Origin: an uncultured Muribaculaceae bacterium | GTDB lineage: Bacteria; Bacteroidota; Bacteroidia; Bacteroidales; Muribaculaceae | Reading direction: 5' to 3' | Length of the DNA stretch: 31,068 nucleotides | Assembly (NCBI GenBank): GCA_904502025.1 | Contig: CAJGDJ010000024.1 | Span: forward strand, 1 to 31,068 | In this document: piece after piece, positions 1 to 6,667 of the stretch | Layout of the letters: the number at the start of each line of letters is the position of its first letter | Position numbering within the stretch: the first letter of the stretch is position 1 | Program-made: the position numbers and the translations under genes | The notes under the pieces: generated by a model | What the model was told of the DNA's origin: nothing | What the model saw: only the letters and a program-made list of their open reading frames with translations | Database searches by the model: none

Positions 1-1109
1 GAAGAACCGATTTCACGGTCAACGTTAGCAAACTTAGTCAAGTCCCAACGTGGGATTTTCACAATCATATAATCAACCGACGGAGCTACATAAGCCGAGT
101 TAGGTGTACCCATTTCGCCGATTTGGTCGAGTGTGTAACCAAGAGCGAGTTTTGCAGCAACGAATGCTAATGGATAACCCGAAGCTTTAGATGCCAATGC
201 CGAACTACGGCTCAAACGAGCGTTGATTTCGATGATACGATAGTCGTTAGTTTCAGCATTGAATGCATATTGAATGTTACATTCACCCACGATACCAATG
301 TGGCGCACCACTTTGATAGCGATATCTTGCAACATTTTGATTTGCTCTTGAGTCAACGATACGATAGGAGCAACTACGATTGATTCACCAGTGTGAATAC
401 CTAGTGGGTCGAAGTTTTCCATTGGCACTACAGTGAAGCAGTGGTCGTTTTTATCGCGTATTACTTCAAATTCGATTTCTTTCCAACCCTTCAACGATTC
501 TTCAACGAGAATTTGTTTAGAGTGAGCAAGCGCACTTTCGCAAAGTGTGTTAAACTCTTCATCGTTGGCACAGATACCTGAACCAAGACCACCAAGAGCA
601 TAAGCCGAACGCACCATTACTGGGAAACCGATGCGGTGTGCTACCTCAACGGCGTCTTCCATTGATTCCACTGCTTGCGAAACTGGAGTTTTAGCGTCGA
701 TTTCGTTAAGTTTTTTCACGAAAAGGTCGCGGTCTTCAGTAATCATAATAGCTTCAACCGAAGTACCAAGCACTTTAACGCCATAGCGTTCGAGTGTACC
801 ATTAAGGTAAAGTTCAGTACCGCAGTTCAACGCAGTTTGACCACCAAAAGCCAAGAGAATGCCGTCAGGTTTTTCCTTTTTGATTACCTCTTCAACGAAA
901 TAAGGGGTAATTGGGAGGAAGTAAACTTGATCGGCAACACCTTCCGATGTTTGAATCGTAGCGATATTGGGGTTAATGAGAACGGTTGAAATGCCTTCTT
1001 CACGAAGAGCTTTTAATGCTTGAGAACCAGAGTAGTCAAATTCACCGGCTTGTCCAATTTTCAAGGCACCAGAGCCGAGTAGTAATACTTTTTTAATTCC
1101 GTCGATCAT
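1..1109 (-). CDS. carB: Carbamoyl-phosphate synthase large subunit, N-terminal part (cut by left edge)
   Basis: Reading the minus strand from the ATG at 1109 gives about 369 residues beginning MIDGIKKVLLLGSGALKIGQ, the usual CarB start, and the frame stays open to the window edge. The full protein would be near 1070 residues, so about one third is present: the N-terminal pre-ATP-grasp fold and most of the first ATP-grasp (carboxyphosphate) domain. Visible marks are GQAGEFDYSGSQA near the start, LINPNIATIQTSEG, FGGQTALNCG, GGLGSG and EINARLSRSSALASKASGYP. CarB takes ammonia from CarA and uses two ATP to make carbamoyl phosphate for pyrimidine and arginine synthesis. A TAACTTTG box lies 19 nt upstream of the start, so the gene probably has its own promoter. 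No carA is in view. Confidence 0.96.
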   Translation of the reverse strand, partial: MIDGIKKVLLLGSGALKIGQAGEFDYSGSQALKALREEGISTVLINPNIATIQTSEGVADQVYFLPITPYFVEEVIKKEKPDGILLAFGGQTALNCGTELYLNGTLERYGVKVLGTSVEAIMITEDRDLFVKKLNEIDAKTPVSQAVESMEDAVEVAHRIGFPVMVRSAYALGGLGSGICANDEEFNTLCESALAHSKQILVEESLKGWKEIEFEVIRDKNDHCFTVVPMENFDPLGIHTGESIVVAPIVSLTQEQIKMLQDIAIKVVRHIGIVGECNIQYAFNAETNDYRIIEINARLSRSSALASKASGYPLAFVAAKLALGYTLDQIGEMGTPNSAYVAPSVDYMIVKIPRWDLTKFANVDREIGS

Positions 1110-1128
1110 ATTTTTGCAAAATTTCTTG

Positions 1129-1136
1129 CAAAGTTA
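1129..1136 (-). promoter_or_regulatory. Bacteroidota -7 box for carB
   Basis: TAACTTTG on the minus strand matches the Bacteroidota TAnnTTTG element. It places transcription start about 16 nt before the carB ATG. A T-rich stretch around the expected -33 position is the only other support. Confidence 0.6.
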
Positions 1137-1423
1137 ATAAATCTCACGCGAAAAACATACAGCACAACACAGTTTTTTACGCTCAAATTTTCCCAACAGA
1201 TGATTAATATATAATGTAGTGGGTGAAATATAGAGTTTGCATAGCGTAAATCGACACTCACTCCCCCACCTTATTATTTTTTTTGACATAATGCCAGAAC
1301 GGACCATTTTAGTCCATCAAAGAATTAAGAAATAGTTATTTAGACCAAGATAAAAACAAACCACTCGACTCGCTCCTTGTGAGAGTCAAATGCAGAGTAT
1401 TCGAGAGTGAGCGAGTAATAAAA

Positions 1424-1439
1424 ATCGGCGAAGCCGGTT
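1424..1439 (-). terminator. Possible intrinsic terminator of the restriction locus
   Basis: On the minus strand, CGGC-TTC-GCCG forms a short GC stem, extended by AAA/TTT after one mismatch. It is followed by ATTTTTATTA. It lies about 200 nt past the small Cys-rich ORF and points the right way to end that transcript. The stem is short, so this is tentative. Confidence 0.35.
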
Positions 1440-1644
1440 TATGGTCGGCATAGTCGAACGAGACTTACCTCAACCCAAGTTTGAAGCGAATCTCACAATA
1501 AGATATTGAGGATTAATATGAGTATTAAATGATGTTTACCTAAGTCAGTTGCAACCGACAAAACAACCAAAGCCAAGAATCAACAGCACATCATCGTATG
1601 TCTATCGTAAAAGAATAATTCACATAAAGATGCTTGCCAAGTGC

Positions 1645-1809
1645 CTAATCCCAATCGCTTAGATTGTCGATGTAATCATCGTAATTTATTTCTTCGTATG
1701 ATGTGGCTACTTGTGGGTGTTCGTTCTCACAATCGCAACATTGGCATTTGCCGTCATCACAACGCCCACAAGCAGATTTCTAATATACATTCAATTCATC
1801 CATTGTCAT
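1645..1809 (-). pseudogene. Small Cys-rich ORF interrupted by an amber codon
   Basis: From the ATG at 1809 the minus strand reads MTMDELNVY, a TAG at 1782-1780, then 44 more in-frame residues starting KSACGRCDDGKCQCCDCENE and ending NLSDWD, with a final stop at 1645. The Cys clusters (CGRC, KCQCCDC) suggest a metal-binding knuckle, followed by an acidic Tyr/Asp-rich tail. The ATG overlaps the terminal TGA of the preceding DUF4268-like frame (ATGA at 1809-1806), the typical arrangement of a coupled operon gene. I do not recognise the family. The amber codon fits the decay of the neighbouring domain. Stop read-through is an alternative without supporting evidence. Confidence 0.55.
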
Positions 1810-2187
1810 TTATCAAATTGTCTTGCAATTTCCTTAAAAACAAGTGCCTTATTTAATTACCATTCGATAGCATGTTCCCATTTACATTCTTCACTAATAT
1901 CGCAAGAATAGAGAATCATAAAACAAGTAGCTTTAGTTGCTCCTATCCATTCTATTTTGCCTCCGACAAGCTGTTCAATTTGTTTAGTGTATTCCTTGAA
2001 CATAGCAAATTTTCTTTGTCATCAGGAATATAAATTCCAGCACCTAAATTCTTCTTTTGTGTATTAATAGTTAAACAAACATGATACGATGAACTACCGA
2101 CACTTAAATCATACCCCCGCAATGTCTCAGCTGTCCATATTTGAAAATGTCCTTTTGTCTTTAGTCGATAGAGTTCAGCATTTTCTC
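1806..2187 (-). pseudogene. Decayed DUF4268-like C-terminal domain of the methyltransferase
   Basis: In the -1 frame relative to the methyltransferase end, the minus strand reads ENAELYRLKTKGHFQIW, TAETLRGYDLSVGSSSYHV and CLTINTQKKNLGAGIYIPDD. A one-base shift near 2006-2013 leads into MFKEYTKQIEQLVGGKIEWI and on to KWEHAIEW, then TAA (1857-1859). In the same frame LNKALVFKEIARQFDK follows to a TGA at 1806. This resembles the DUF4268 domain often seen in restriction-associated proteins. Adding one A to the A-run at 2181-2184 would fuse it smoothly to the methyltransferase, giving an ancestral protein of about 820 residues. Three lesions (two frameshifts, one stop) indicate decay. The DUF4268 name is from memory of the family pattern. 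Confidence 0.7.
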
Positions 2188-4272
2188 CATCGTAGTGTCT
2201 GTAAATGTTCGCCAGATTTCAAGCTTTATTTTCTTATAGTCATCGAATAACTGACCGATATATTCAATCTCAAACACCAATCGCAGTTCATTCTTATCTT
2301 CATTTTCCTGTCCTTCTTTACGGTAGCCTAGTCGGGCAATTTTAATATAGTAAAGATCGCGAATGCCTTTTCTAGAAAAATACGGCATGAAGTAGTAGAG
2401 CTCGTTGAGTGCAACCGTAGTCGGAAACTTCTTGCCTGTATAGTAAATTTTGGCAGAACCATCAAGATACTGCTCCCAATTATCCTTTTTAACATTACAG
2501 ATGAGGAGATTCTTTGAAATATCTATTGGCAATCGCAGATAACATGGGACTGTCTTATATTCAACAACATTATCCTCACGAACTATATCATTTTGAGTAA
2601 TTGGTTCAAATTCGTATTGTTCTAAAAGGTCAAAGAAATTGAGTTGTCTAACACTCGGTTTGTTTATCCTTTTTTCAACTTCTACTGGAATAGGCACAAA
2701 AGTATCTTTTAGTACTTTAAGTCTGTTATTAAATACATCTATCGTATTTATGCCACCTATGTATTTCAATGAGAAGAATTCATTCAGCAACTGTACTCCA
2801 TCTTTTTCATTCTGAGTATTTTTAATAAACGCATACATATCCTTAACAAAAGATCTCTCCTCTGTATTAAGTATGGTCAAATCAGCAACATTGCCTTTGT
2901 TTAGATCGTTTGGCTCAAATTTAACAAGTCCATTCCCATATTGACGTGAATTGTCGAGAAAAATCTCCTTTGCAACATCTGTAATTAGGTATGCAAACAA
3001 TACGTCAACATCAACTTCTGTATTTTTTGGATAAACACAATGGAATGTTGTGAGGTTATAAACATTTGCTTCGTTTCGAATAAATCTCAAGCCATTTCTA
3101 TTAAAAACAGAGACCCATATTGGCGCAGGAGTTCGATTCTCAATAGCATACCATGGAGAACGGCTTGCAGTAAGATAGCGCTTGTTGACTCCCGATTTTT
3201 CACCAAGATGTATGTACCTTAGCACACTTGTATTATCTAGTGCACCACTACCATTGAATAGATAGACCGCCTTATCTTTGTTTAATAATTTTGAAAAATC
3301 ATTTTGATTAAAAAAGATCTGTGAAGCATCTACAGCTTTGCAGATACATGGCATCAAGCATTCTTCAGGAATATCATATTCATTTACCTTTGAACGATTA
3401 AACATAAAATATTCGTTTGCACCTGTGGCAATACCACGCGAGACTTTGGCAAACTTGGAGAATGGCACAAGATGATTGTATTTACAACTATTACCTTTCT
3501 CATAATATGATTTCCACTTTATATTTGCATCAAGTTCCGACGTGTTATACTCTACATATTCCCTTAAACAATTGTTTAACCCTTCTATTTTATTAACAAG
3601 CGAGAAACGTACATTTACCGAATCGGTGTTTTTTTCGCAAAGGAGAATACAGGCAGTCGTTAAAGCTTCGTCAAATGCACATTTCGTAAAATCGATGACT
3701 ATTATATGCTGCAGGGTGTTACTCTGTATCAAAGCACGTTTTACCTCTACACCATAATCTGAATTGAGGAACTCAGAAGGAATAATGTATGCCAATCGTC
3801 CACCTTCTTGTAACTGGGTAATTGATTTTAGGAGAAACAAAGCATAGAGGTTTGTGAAGCCATTAAGTTTTGTTCCTAAATGATTATTTACATCTAGTAT
3901 GTAATTAGCATTGTCATAATCGTGAAATTTCAGATACGGAGGATTACAAATAATGGCATCATATTTTGCATTCCAATCACTTGTAACATAATCTTCATTT
4001 CTAAGATTCACTCCATTTGGGCATACAGTAACCGCAGTTGAGAAAATATGGTCGTCAATTTCGTACGCATCTACGGATAGAGTCGAATTCTGAGCAAGGA
4101 CACGTGAAAAAATCCCCAAACCGTATGCTGGTTCGAGAATACGAATTTTCTGCTTGCCCTGTAATACCCATTGACACATAAACTCAGCAATTTTTTCAGG
4201 TGTAAAGAACTGAGCATATCTCTTGCGATGGTCAAGAGGTGTTGATGAAATATATTTCTCTTCGAGAGTCAT
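2161..4272 (-). CDS. N6-adenine DNA methyltransferase of an AccI-like restriction system, C-terminally truncated
   Basis: This 703-residue protein transfers a methyl group from S-adenosylmethionine to adenine in DNA. Motif X-like RYAQFFTP lies at 18-25, the SAM-binding motif I ILEPAYGLGIF at about 45-55, and the catalytic NPPY at 110-113. The order X-I-IV before a long target-recognition region is that of gamma-class Eco57I/TaqI/AccI-type enzymes. After about residue 540 there is an extra 160-residue region, beginning around YLRLPIDISKNLLICN, that simple methylases of this class lack. The final residues after TFTDTTME look out of frame, because the -1 frame continues into a DUF4268-like domain (1806-2187). 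The gene starts 4 nt after the endonuclease stop and is surely co-transcribed with it. The catalytic core looks intact. Whether the shortened protein still protects the host is unknown. Confidence 0.88.
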   Translation of the reverse strand: MTLEEKYISSTPLDHRKRYAQFFTPEKIAEFMCQWVLQGKQKIRILEPAYGLGIFSRVLAQNSTLSVDAYEIDDHIFSTAVTVCPNGVNLRNEDYVTSDWNAKYDAIICNPPYLKFHDYDNANYILDVNNHLGTKLNGFTNLYALFLLKSITQLQEGGRLAYIIPSEFLNSDYGVEVKRALIQSNTLQHIIVIDFTKCAFDEALTTACILLCEKNTDSVNVRFSLVNKIEGLNNCLREYVEYNTSELDANIKWKSYYEKGNSCKYNHLVPFSKFAKVSRGIATGANEYFMFNRSKVNEYDIPEECLMPCICKAVDASQIFFNQNDFSKLLNKDKAVYLFNGSGALDNTSVLRYIHLGEKSGVNKRYLTASRSPWYAIENRTPAPIWVSVFNRNGLRFIRNEANVYNLTTFHCVYPKNTEVDVDVLFAYLITDVAKEIFLDNSRQYGNGLVKFEPNDLNKGNVADLTILNTEERSFVKDMYAFIKNTQNEKDGVQLLNEFFSLKYIGGINTIDVFNNRLKVLKDTFVPIPVEVEKRINKPSVRQLNFFDLLEQYEFEPITQNDIVREDNVVEYKTVPCYLRLPIDISKNLLICNVKKDNWEQYLDGSAKIYYTGKKFPTTVALNELYYFMPYFSRKGIRDLYYIKIARLGYRKEGQENEDKNELRLVFEIEYIGQLFDDYKKIKLEIWRTFTDTTMEKMLNSID

Positions 4273-4276
4273 CCTT

Positions 4277-5365
4277 TTAGAGTTTTATTCCAAACAGCGA
4301 TTCAAAATTTTTCGCATCCAAACATGCCTCACCACCATCAAATTTAACATAGAACAACAATCGCCCTTTGTTTAACTCCTTTCTTACACTTTGATGATTA
4401 GGTTCGGTAACCGCTTCTGCAAGGCAAGTACCATCTTGAGAAGGTATCTTGATTGTTGTCTTATTCTGATTCTTTGTGTCTTGTTCGATGAAGTATTTAT
4501 CATCCTCTAAATCTGAATTCGACACAAGTTCCAGAATGTGCTGAAACGATATGCCATATACTTTATCAAAAAATACCTGAACGTAAAAATGTGGCACATT
4601 GTAGGTCATTATCCATTTGCGAACAACCTTCAGATCTTCCACCTTTGGGGTAATGGATAATGAATTACGTTTTTGGATTATCTTCAGACAATCTTTTAAT
4701 TCAGACAGATTATCTGTTAATTCTTGAAGCCTTTGTGAGGTCTTCCATGTTGGCTTTCTGTAGTCGATAGATCGTATAGAAGTTTCGTTAAGTTGTTGAA
4801 GAATCGCTATCAACTCTGGACGTTTCTGCTCCAACAAGTCAACGTATTCGTTTAATACAATATCCTTTAACTCGATAGCTCTTTCCATATTCTCACGAAC
4901 AACCCTATTCGCTTCTGCTGTATATTTATTGATGAGAAATGCACTCGAACGAACCTCAATGCCAGCAATCGCTCTGAAAACGTAATCACCAATCTCATTA
5001 CTAGACTTTGAACTGATGTCATAACCAAGAGATTCATCAAAATCATCCTTTTTATACAGCAGAATGTCTGGGCGTTTGCCAATGGCATCGAGTTCTGCTT
5101 GATAGTCATTGAAGAATTTTTCAAATCCTTCATCTCCTGCAACAAGGTCATCCGATTTACCATACCTCACTGCAACGACATTCTCGGAATTGTCATTAAT
5201 TGCCCTAAATAGAACATCCTCTGCCCAATCACCTTGTTGCTTATTAGTAATGAACTCTGAAGATGCCTGTGTAGGCATTGATGCTTCGCTACGTGGTTCA
5301 TCAAAATCAATAAGACCTGTATGAATATTACTGCATATATTATTTATAATATCTTTGTATGCCAT
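4277..5365 (-). CDS. Restriction endonuclease, probably AccI family
   Basis: A 362-residue protein encoded directly upstream of an adenine methyltransferase. Its length and general pattern fit RE_AccI enzymes (R.AccI cuts GT^MKAC and is about 366 aa, from memory). Candidate PD-(D/E)xK residues are Pro99-Asp100 in KRPDILLYKK and Glu137-x-Arg139 in AGIEVRSSAF, where Arg replaces the usual Lys. N-terminal EFITNKQQGDWAED (38-50) and central SITPKVEDLKVV and NVPHFYVQVFFDKVYGISF look like conserved family blocks. There is no signal peptide or membrane segment. The endonuclease is first in the operon and the methylase second, the less usual order. The recognition sequence cannot be read from the protein. 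The assignment as the endonuclease partner is strong from context; the AccI name is moderate. Confidence 0.7.
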   Translation of the reverse strand: MAYKDIINNICSNIHTGLIDFDEPRSEASMPTQASSEFITNKQQGDWAEDVLFRAINDNSENVVAVRYGKSDDLVAGDEGFEKFFNDYQAELDAIGKRPDILLYKKDDFDESLGYDISSKSSNEIGDYVFRAIAGIEVRSSAFLINKYTAEANRVVRENMERAIELKDIVLNEYVDLLEQKRPELIAILQQLNETSIRSIDYRKPTWKTSQRLQELTDNLSELKDCLKIIQKRNSLSITPKVEDLKVVRKWIMTYNVPHFYVQVFFDKVYGISFQHILELVSNSDLEDDKYFIEQDTKNQNKTTIKIPSQDGTCLAEAVTEPNHQSVRKELNKGRLLFYVKFDGGEACLDAKNFESLFGIKL

Positions 5366-5407
5366 AATTTTATATTATCAGAAGTTAATCATTAAAAACA
5401 ACGAACC

Positions 5408-5454
5408 CCTTGATAGTTACCGCAAGCCGACCAATGCTCATAAATCTATCAAGG
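5408..5454 (-). promoter_or_regulatory. Inverted repeat in the leader of the restriction operon
   Basis: CCTTGATAG (5408-5416) and CTATCAAGG (5446-5454) are perfect 9-bp arms 29 nt apart, within the predicted leader of the endonuclease mRNA. They could form an RNA stem, or a binding site for a regulator that would have to be encoded elsewhere, since no controller gene is visible in the locus. Confidence 0.45.
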
Positions 5455-5528
5455 TGTTCTAATTTCGTTATTTGCCTTTGTGGCGTTTTGTTTTCTATGG
5501 TCTTTGCGGTTAGTGATAGATTAAGTAG

Positions 5529-5536
5529 CAAAGGTA
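5529..5536 (-). promoter_or_regulatory. Promoter of the restriction operon
   Basis: On the minus strand TACCTTTG is preceded by TTG at a spacing of about 20 nt, a good match to the Bacteroidota -33/-7 promoter. It predicts a leader of roughly 155-160 nt before the ATG at 5365. A second box, TATCTTTG (5566-5573, minus), lies just upstream. Confidence 0.55.
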
Positions 5537-5570
5537 ATAAATAATGGTTATAATATCAACCTATGCAAAG

Positions 5571-5594
5571 ATAATATTTAGCATAATATTTAGC
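5571..5594. repeat. Tandem 12-bp direct repeat
   Basis: ATAATATTTAGC occurs twice back to back (5571-5582 and 5583-5594). It overlaps and flanks a TATCTTTG box read on the minus strand, so it is placed like an operator for the restriction operon promoter. It is low in complexity, and function is inferred from position only. Confidence 0.45.
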
Positions 5595-5674
5595 ATGAGT
5601 GGGATTTTGAAGCATCATGCGTTAGAAATTGGTAATTCTATGAGAAAAATATCATTAGAATAGTTTGGGTTGTT

Positions 5675-5744
5675 GCAACTTTAACCACCTCGGCTCATTG
5701 AGCCACTTCTCCTATTTTTCTGAGAAAAACAAGAGGAGAGTTGC
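5675..5744. repeat. 70-nt element of nested inverted repeats
   Basis: Outer arms GCAACT (5675-5680) and AGTTGC (5739-5744) enclose a GGCTCATTGAGCC hairpin and a TCTCCT...AGGAGA stem whose interior is the near-perfect palindrome TTTTTCTGAGAAAAA. It resembles a small repeated palindromic element rather than a terminator, as no T-tract follows on either strand. Whether it recurs in the genome is not known. Confidence 0.4.
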
Positions 5745-5886
5745 ATACTCTCTATATTGTGGTGTTATAGGCTTTTTGATGCGTATTTTATTATAGAACA
5801 ATTTGTTATATGTTATTATAGAGATTATCTATTAGGTTATAAAAACTATCAATCGAAAAAATTGTTATGATGTGGGAGGGGGTGTA

Positions 5887-5894
5887 TATCTTTG
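5887..5894 (+). promoter_or_regulatory. -7 box of the ahpC promoter
   Basis: TATCTTTG matches TAnnTTTG. ATTG at about 5861-5864 is near the -33 position. The predicted leader is about 80 nt. In Bacteroides, ahpCF is known to be induced by peroxide through OxyR; I did not identify an OxyR site with confidence. Confidence 0.6.
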
Positions 5895-5979
5895 CATCAG
5901 AAACGAGGAAATAACCTCAACAACTAATCAAAATCAACTAAACGAAAAATATTTATTAACCATTAAAACTATAAAAATT

Positions 5980-6546
5980 ATGACTCCAATTATCAATTCT
6001 CAATTACCCGAATTTAAAGTTCAAGCGTATCACAATGGCGAGTTCAAAACTGTATCTCACGAAGATGTTTTAGGCAAATGGGCTATCTTCTTTTTCTATC
6101 CTGCCGACTTCACTTTTGTATGCCCTACCGAGCTTGTTGACCTTGCCGAAAGATATGAATATCTTAAAGAATTAGGGGTTGAGGTATATTCAGTAAGCAC
6201 CGATTCGCACTTCGTTCACAAGGCTTGGCACGATGCTTCGGAATCAATCCGCAAAATCGGCTACCCAATGCTTGCCGACCCAACAGGTGTGCTCTCTCGC
6301 GGTTTTGGCGTGATGATTGAAGAGGACGGAATGGCTTATCGTGGCACTTTTGTGGTGAATCCTGAAGGCAAAATCAAGATTGCCGAAATTCAAGACAACA
6401 GCATCGGTCGCAATGCCGACGAACTTGTTCGCAAAGTAGAAGCTGCTCAATTCGTGGCAACTCACGATGGCGAGGTGTGCCCTGCAAAATGGAAAAAAGG
6501 AGCTGAGACTCTCAAACCAAGTATCGACCTCGTAGGAAAAATCTAA
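5980..6546 (+). CDS. ahpC: Alkyl hydroperoxide reductase subunit C (2-Cys peroxiredoxin)
   Basis: AhpC reduces hydrogen peroxide and organic hydroperoxides in the cytoplasm and is recycled by AhpF. The protein from the ATG at 5980 is 188 residues, the normal length. The peroxidatic Cys48 sits in DFTFVCPTEL and the resolving Cys167 in GEVCPAKW. GTFVVNPEGKI and the C-terminal helix are typical of the AhpC/Prx1 class. An in-frame GTG at 5872 would add 36 residues of unrelated sequence and overlap the promoter box, so the ATG is preferred. ahpF follows 121 nt downstream, with a hairpin between them that may set the ratio of the two proteins. Confidence 0.97.
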   Translation: MTPIINSQLPEFKVQAYHNGEFKTVSHEDVLGKWAIFFFYPADFTFVCPTELVDLAERYEYLKELGVEVYSVSTDSHFVHKAWHDASESIRKIGYPMLADPTGVLSRGFGVMIEEDGMAYRGTFVVNPEGKIKIAEIQDNSIGRNADELVRKVEAAQFVATHDGEVCPAKWKKGAETLKPSIDLVGKI

Positions 6547-6562
6547 ACTTATAATAAGAGAG

Positions 6563-6618
6563 GAAGAGTGTGGAAATTTCTCAACCGACTAAACATTAAA
6601 ATACCACACTCTTCTTTT
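6563..6618 (+). terminator. Intercistronic hairpin between ahpC and ahpF (partial terminator)
   Basis: GAAGAGTGTGG (6563-6573) pairs perfectly with CCACACTCTTC (6604-6614) across a 30-nt loop and is followed by TTTTATTAA. The 11-bp stem with a modest T-run suits a leaky terminator or an RNA-stabilising 3' end, giving more ahpC than ahpF message. No new TAnnTTTG box was seen before ahpF. Confidence 0.6.
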
Positions 6619-6667
6619 ATTAATCAACTCAAAAATCTAAAGGATTTCACTTCTCAAATTTAACCTC

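Larger units (their letters stand above)
1110..1644. other. Gene-poor 535-bp spacer between carB and the restriction locus
   Basis: I found no convincing coding sequence here on either strand. The visible structure is an 8-bp inverted repeat (ACTCGCTC at 1368-1375 and GAGCGAGT at 1409-1416) and a small GC-rich hairpin at 1424-1439. The stretch is the boundary between housekeeping DNA (carB) and the accessory restriction locus, so it may hold remains of the integration event. No transposase remnant or direct repeat was seen. Confidence 0.5.
5366..5979. other. Divergent intergenic region between the restriction operon and ahpC
   Basis: This 614-bp stretch has no gene. It carries the leader and promoter of the restriction operon on its left side, the tandem 12-mer, a 70-nt hairpin-rich element (5675-5744), and the ahpC promoter with its leader on the right. 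A GTG at 5872 opens a longer ahpC frame but overlaps the ahpC promoter box, so it is not used. Confidence 0.6.

Noticed and set aside
675..989. 104-residue plus-strand frame
   Set aside because: It is antisense to carB, whose minus-strand reading is unmistakable.
1780..1782. TAG in the Cys-rich ORF considered as recoded sense codon
   Set aside because: Other genes in the window end normally, no suppressor or pyrrolysine elements are seen, and neighbouring DNA has clear decay lesions.
1641..1911. Two short plus-strand frames
   Set aside because: They are antisense to the Cys-rich micro-ORF and the DUF4268 remnant, which have much better coding character on the minus strand.
5872..5979. N-terminal extension of AhpC from a GTG codon
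   Set aside because: It overlaps the TATCTTTG promoter box, adds residues foreign to AhpC, and the ATG at 5980 gives the exact family length.
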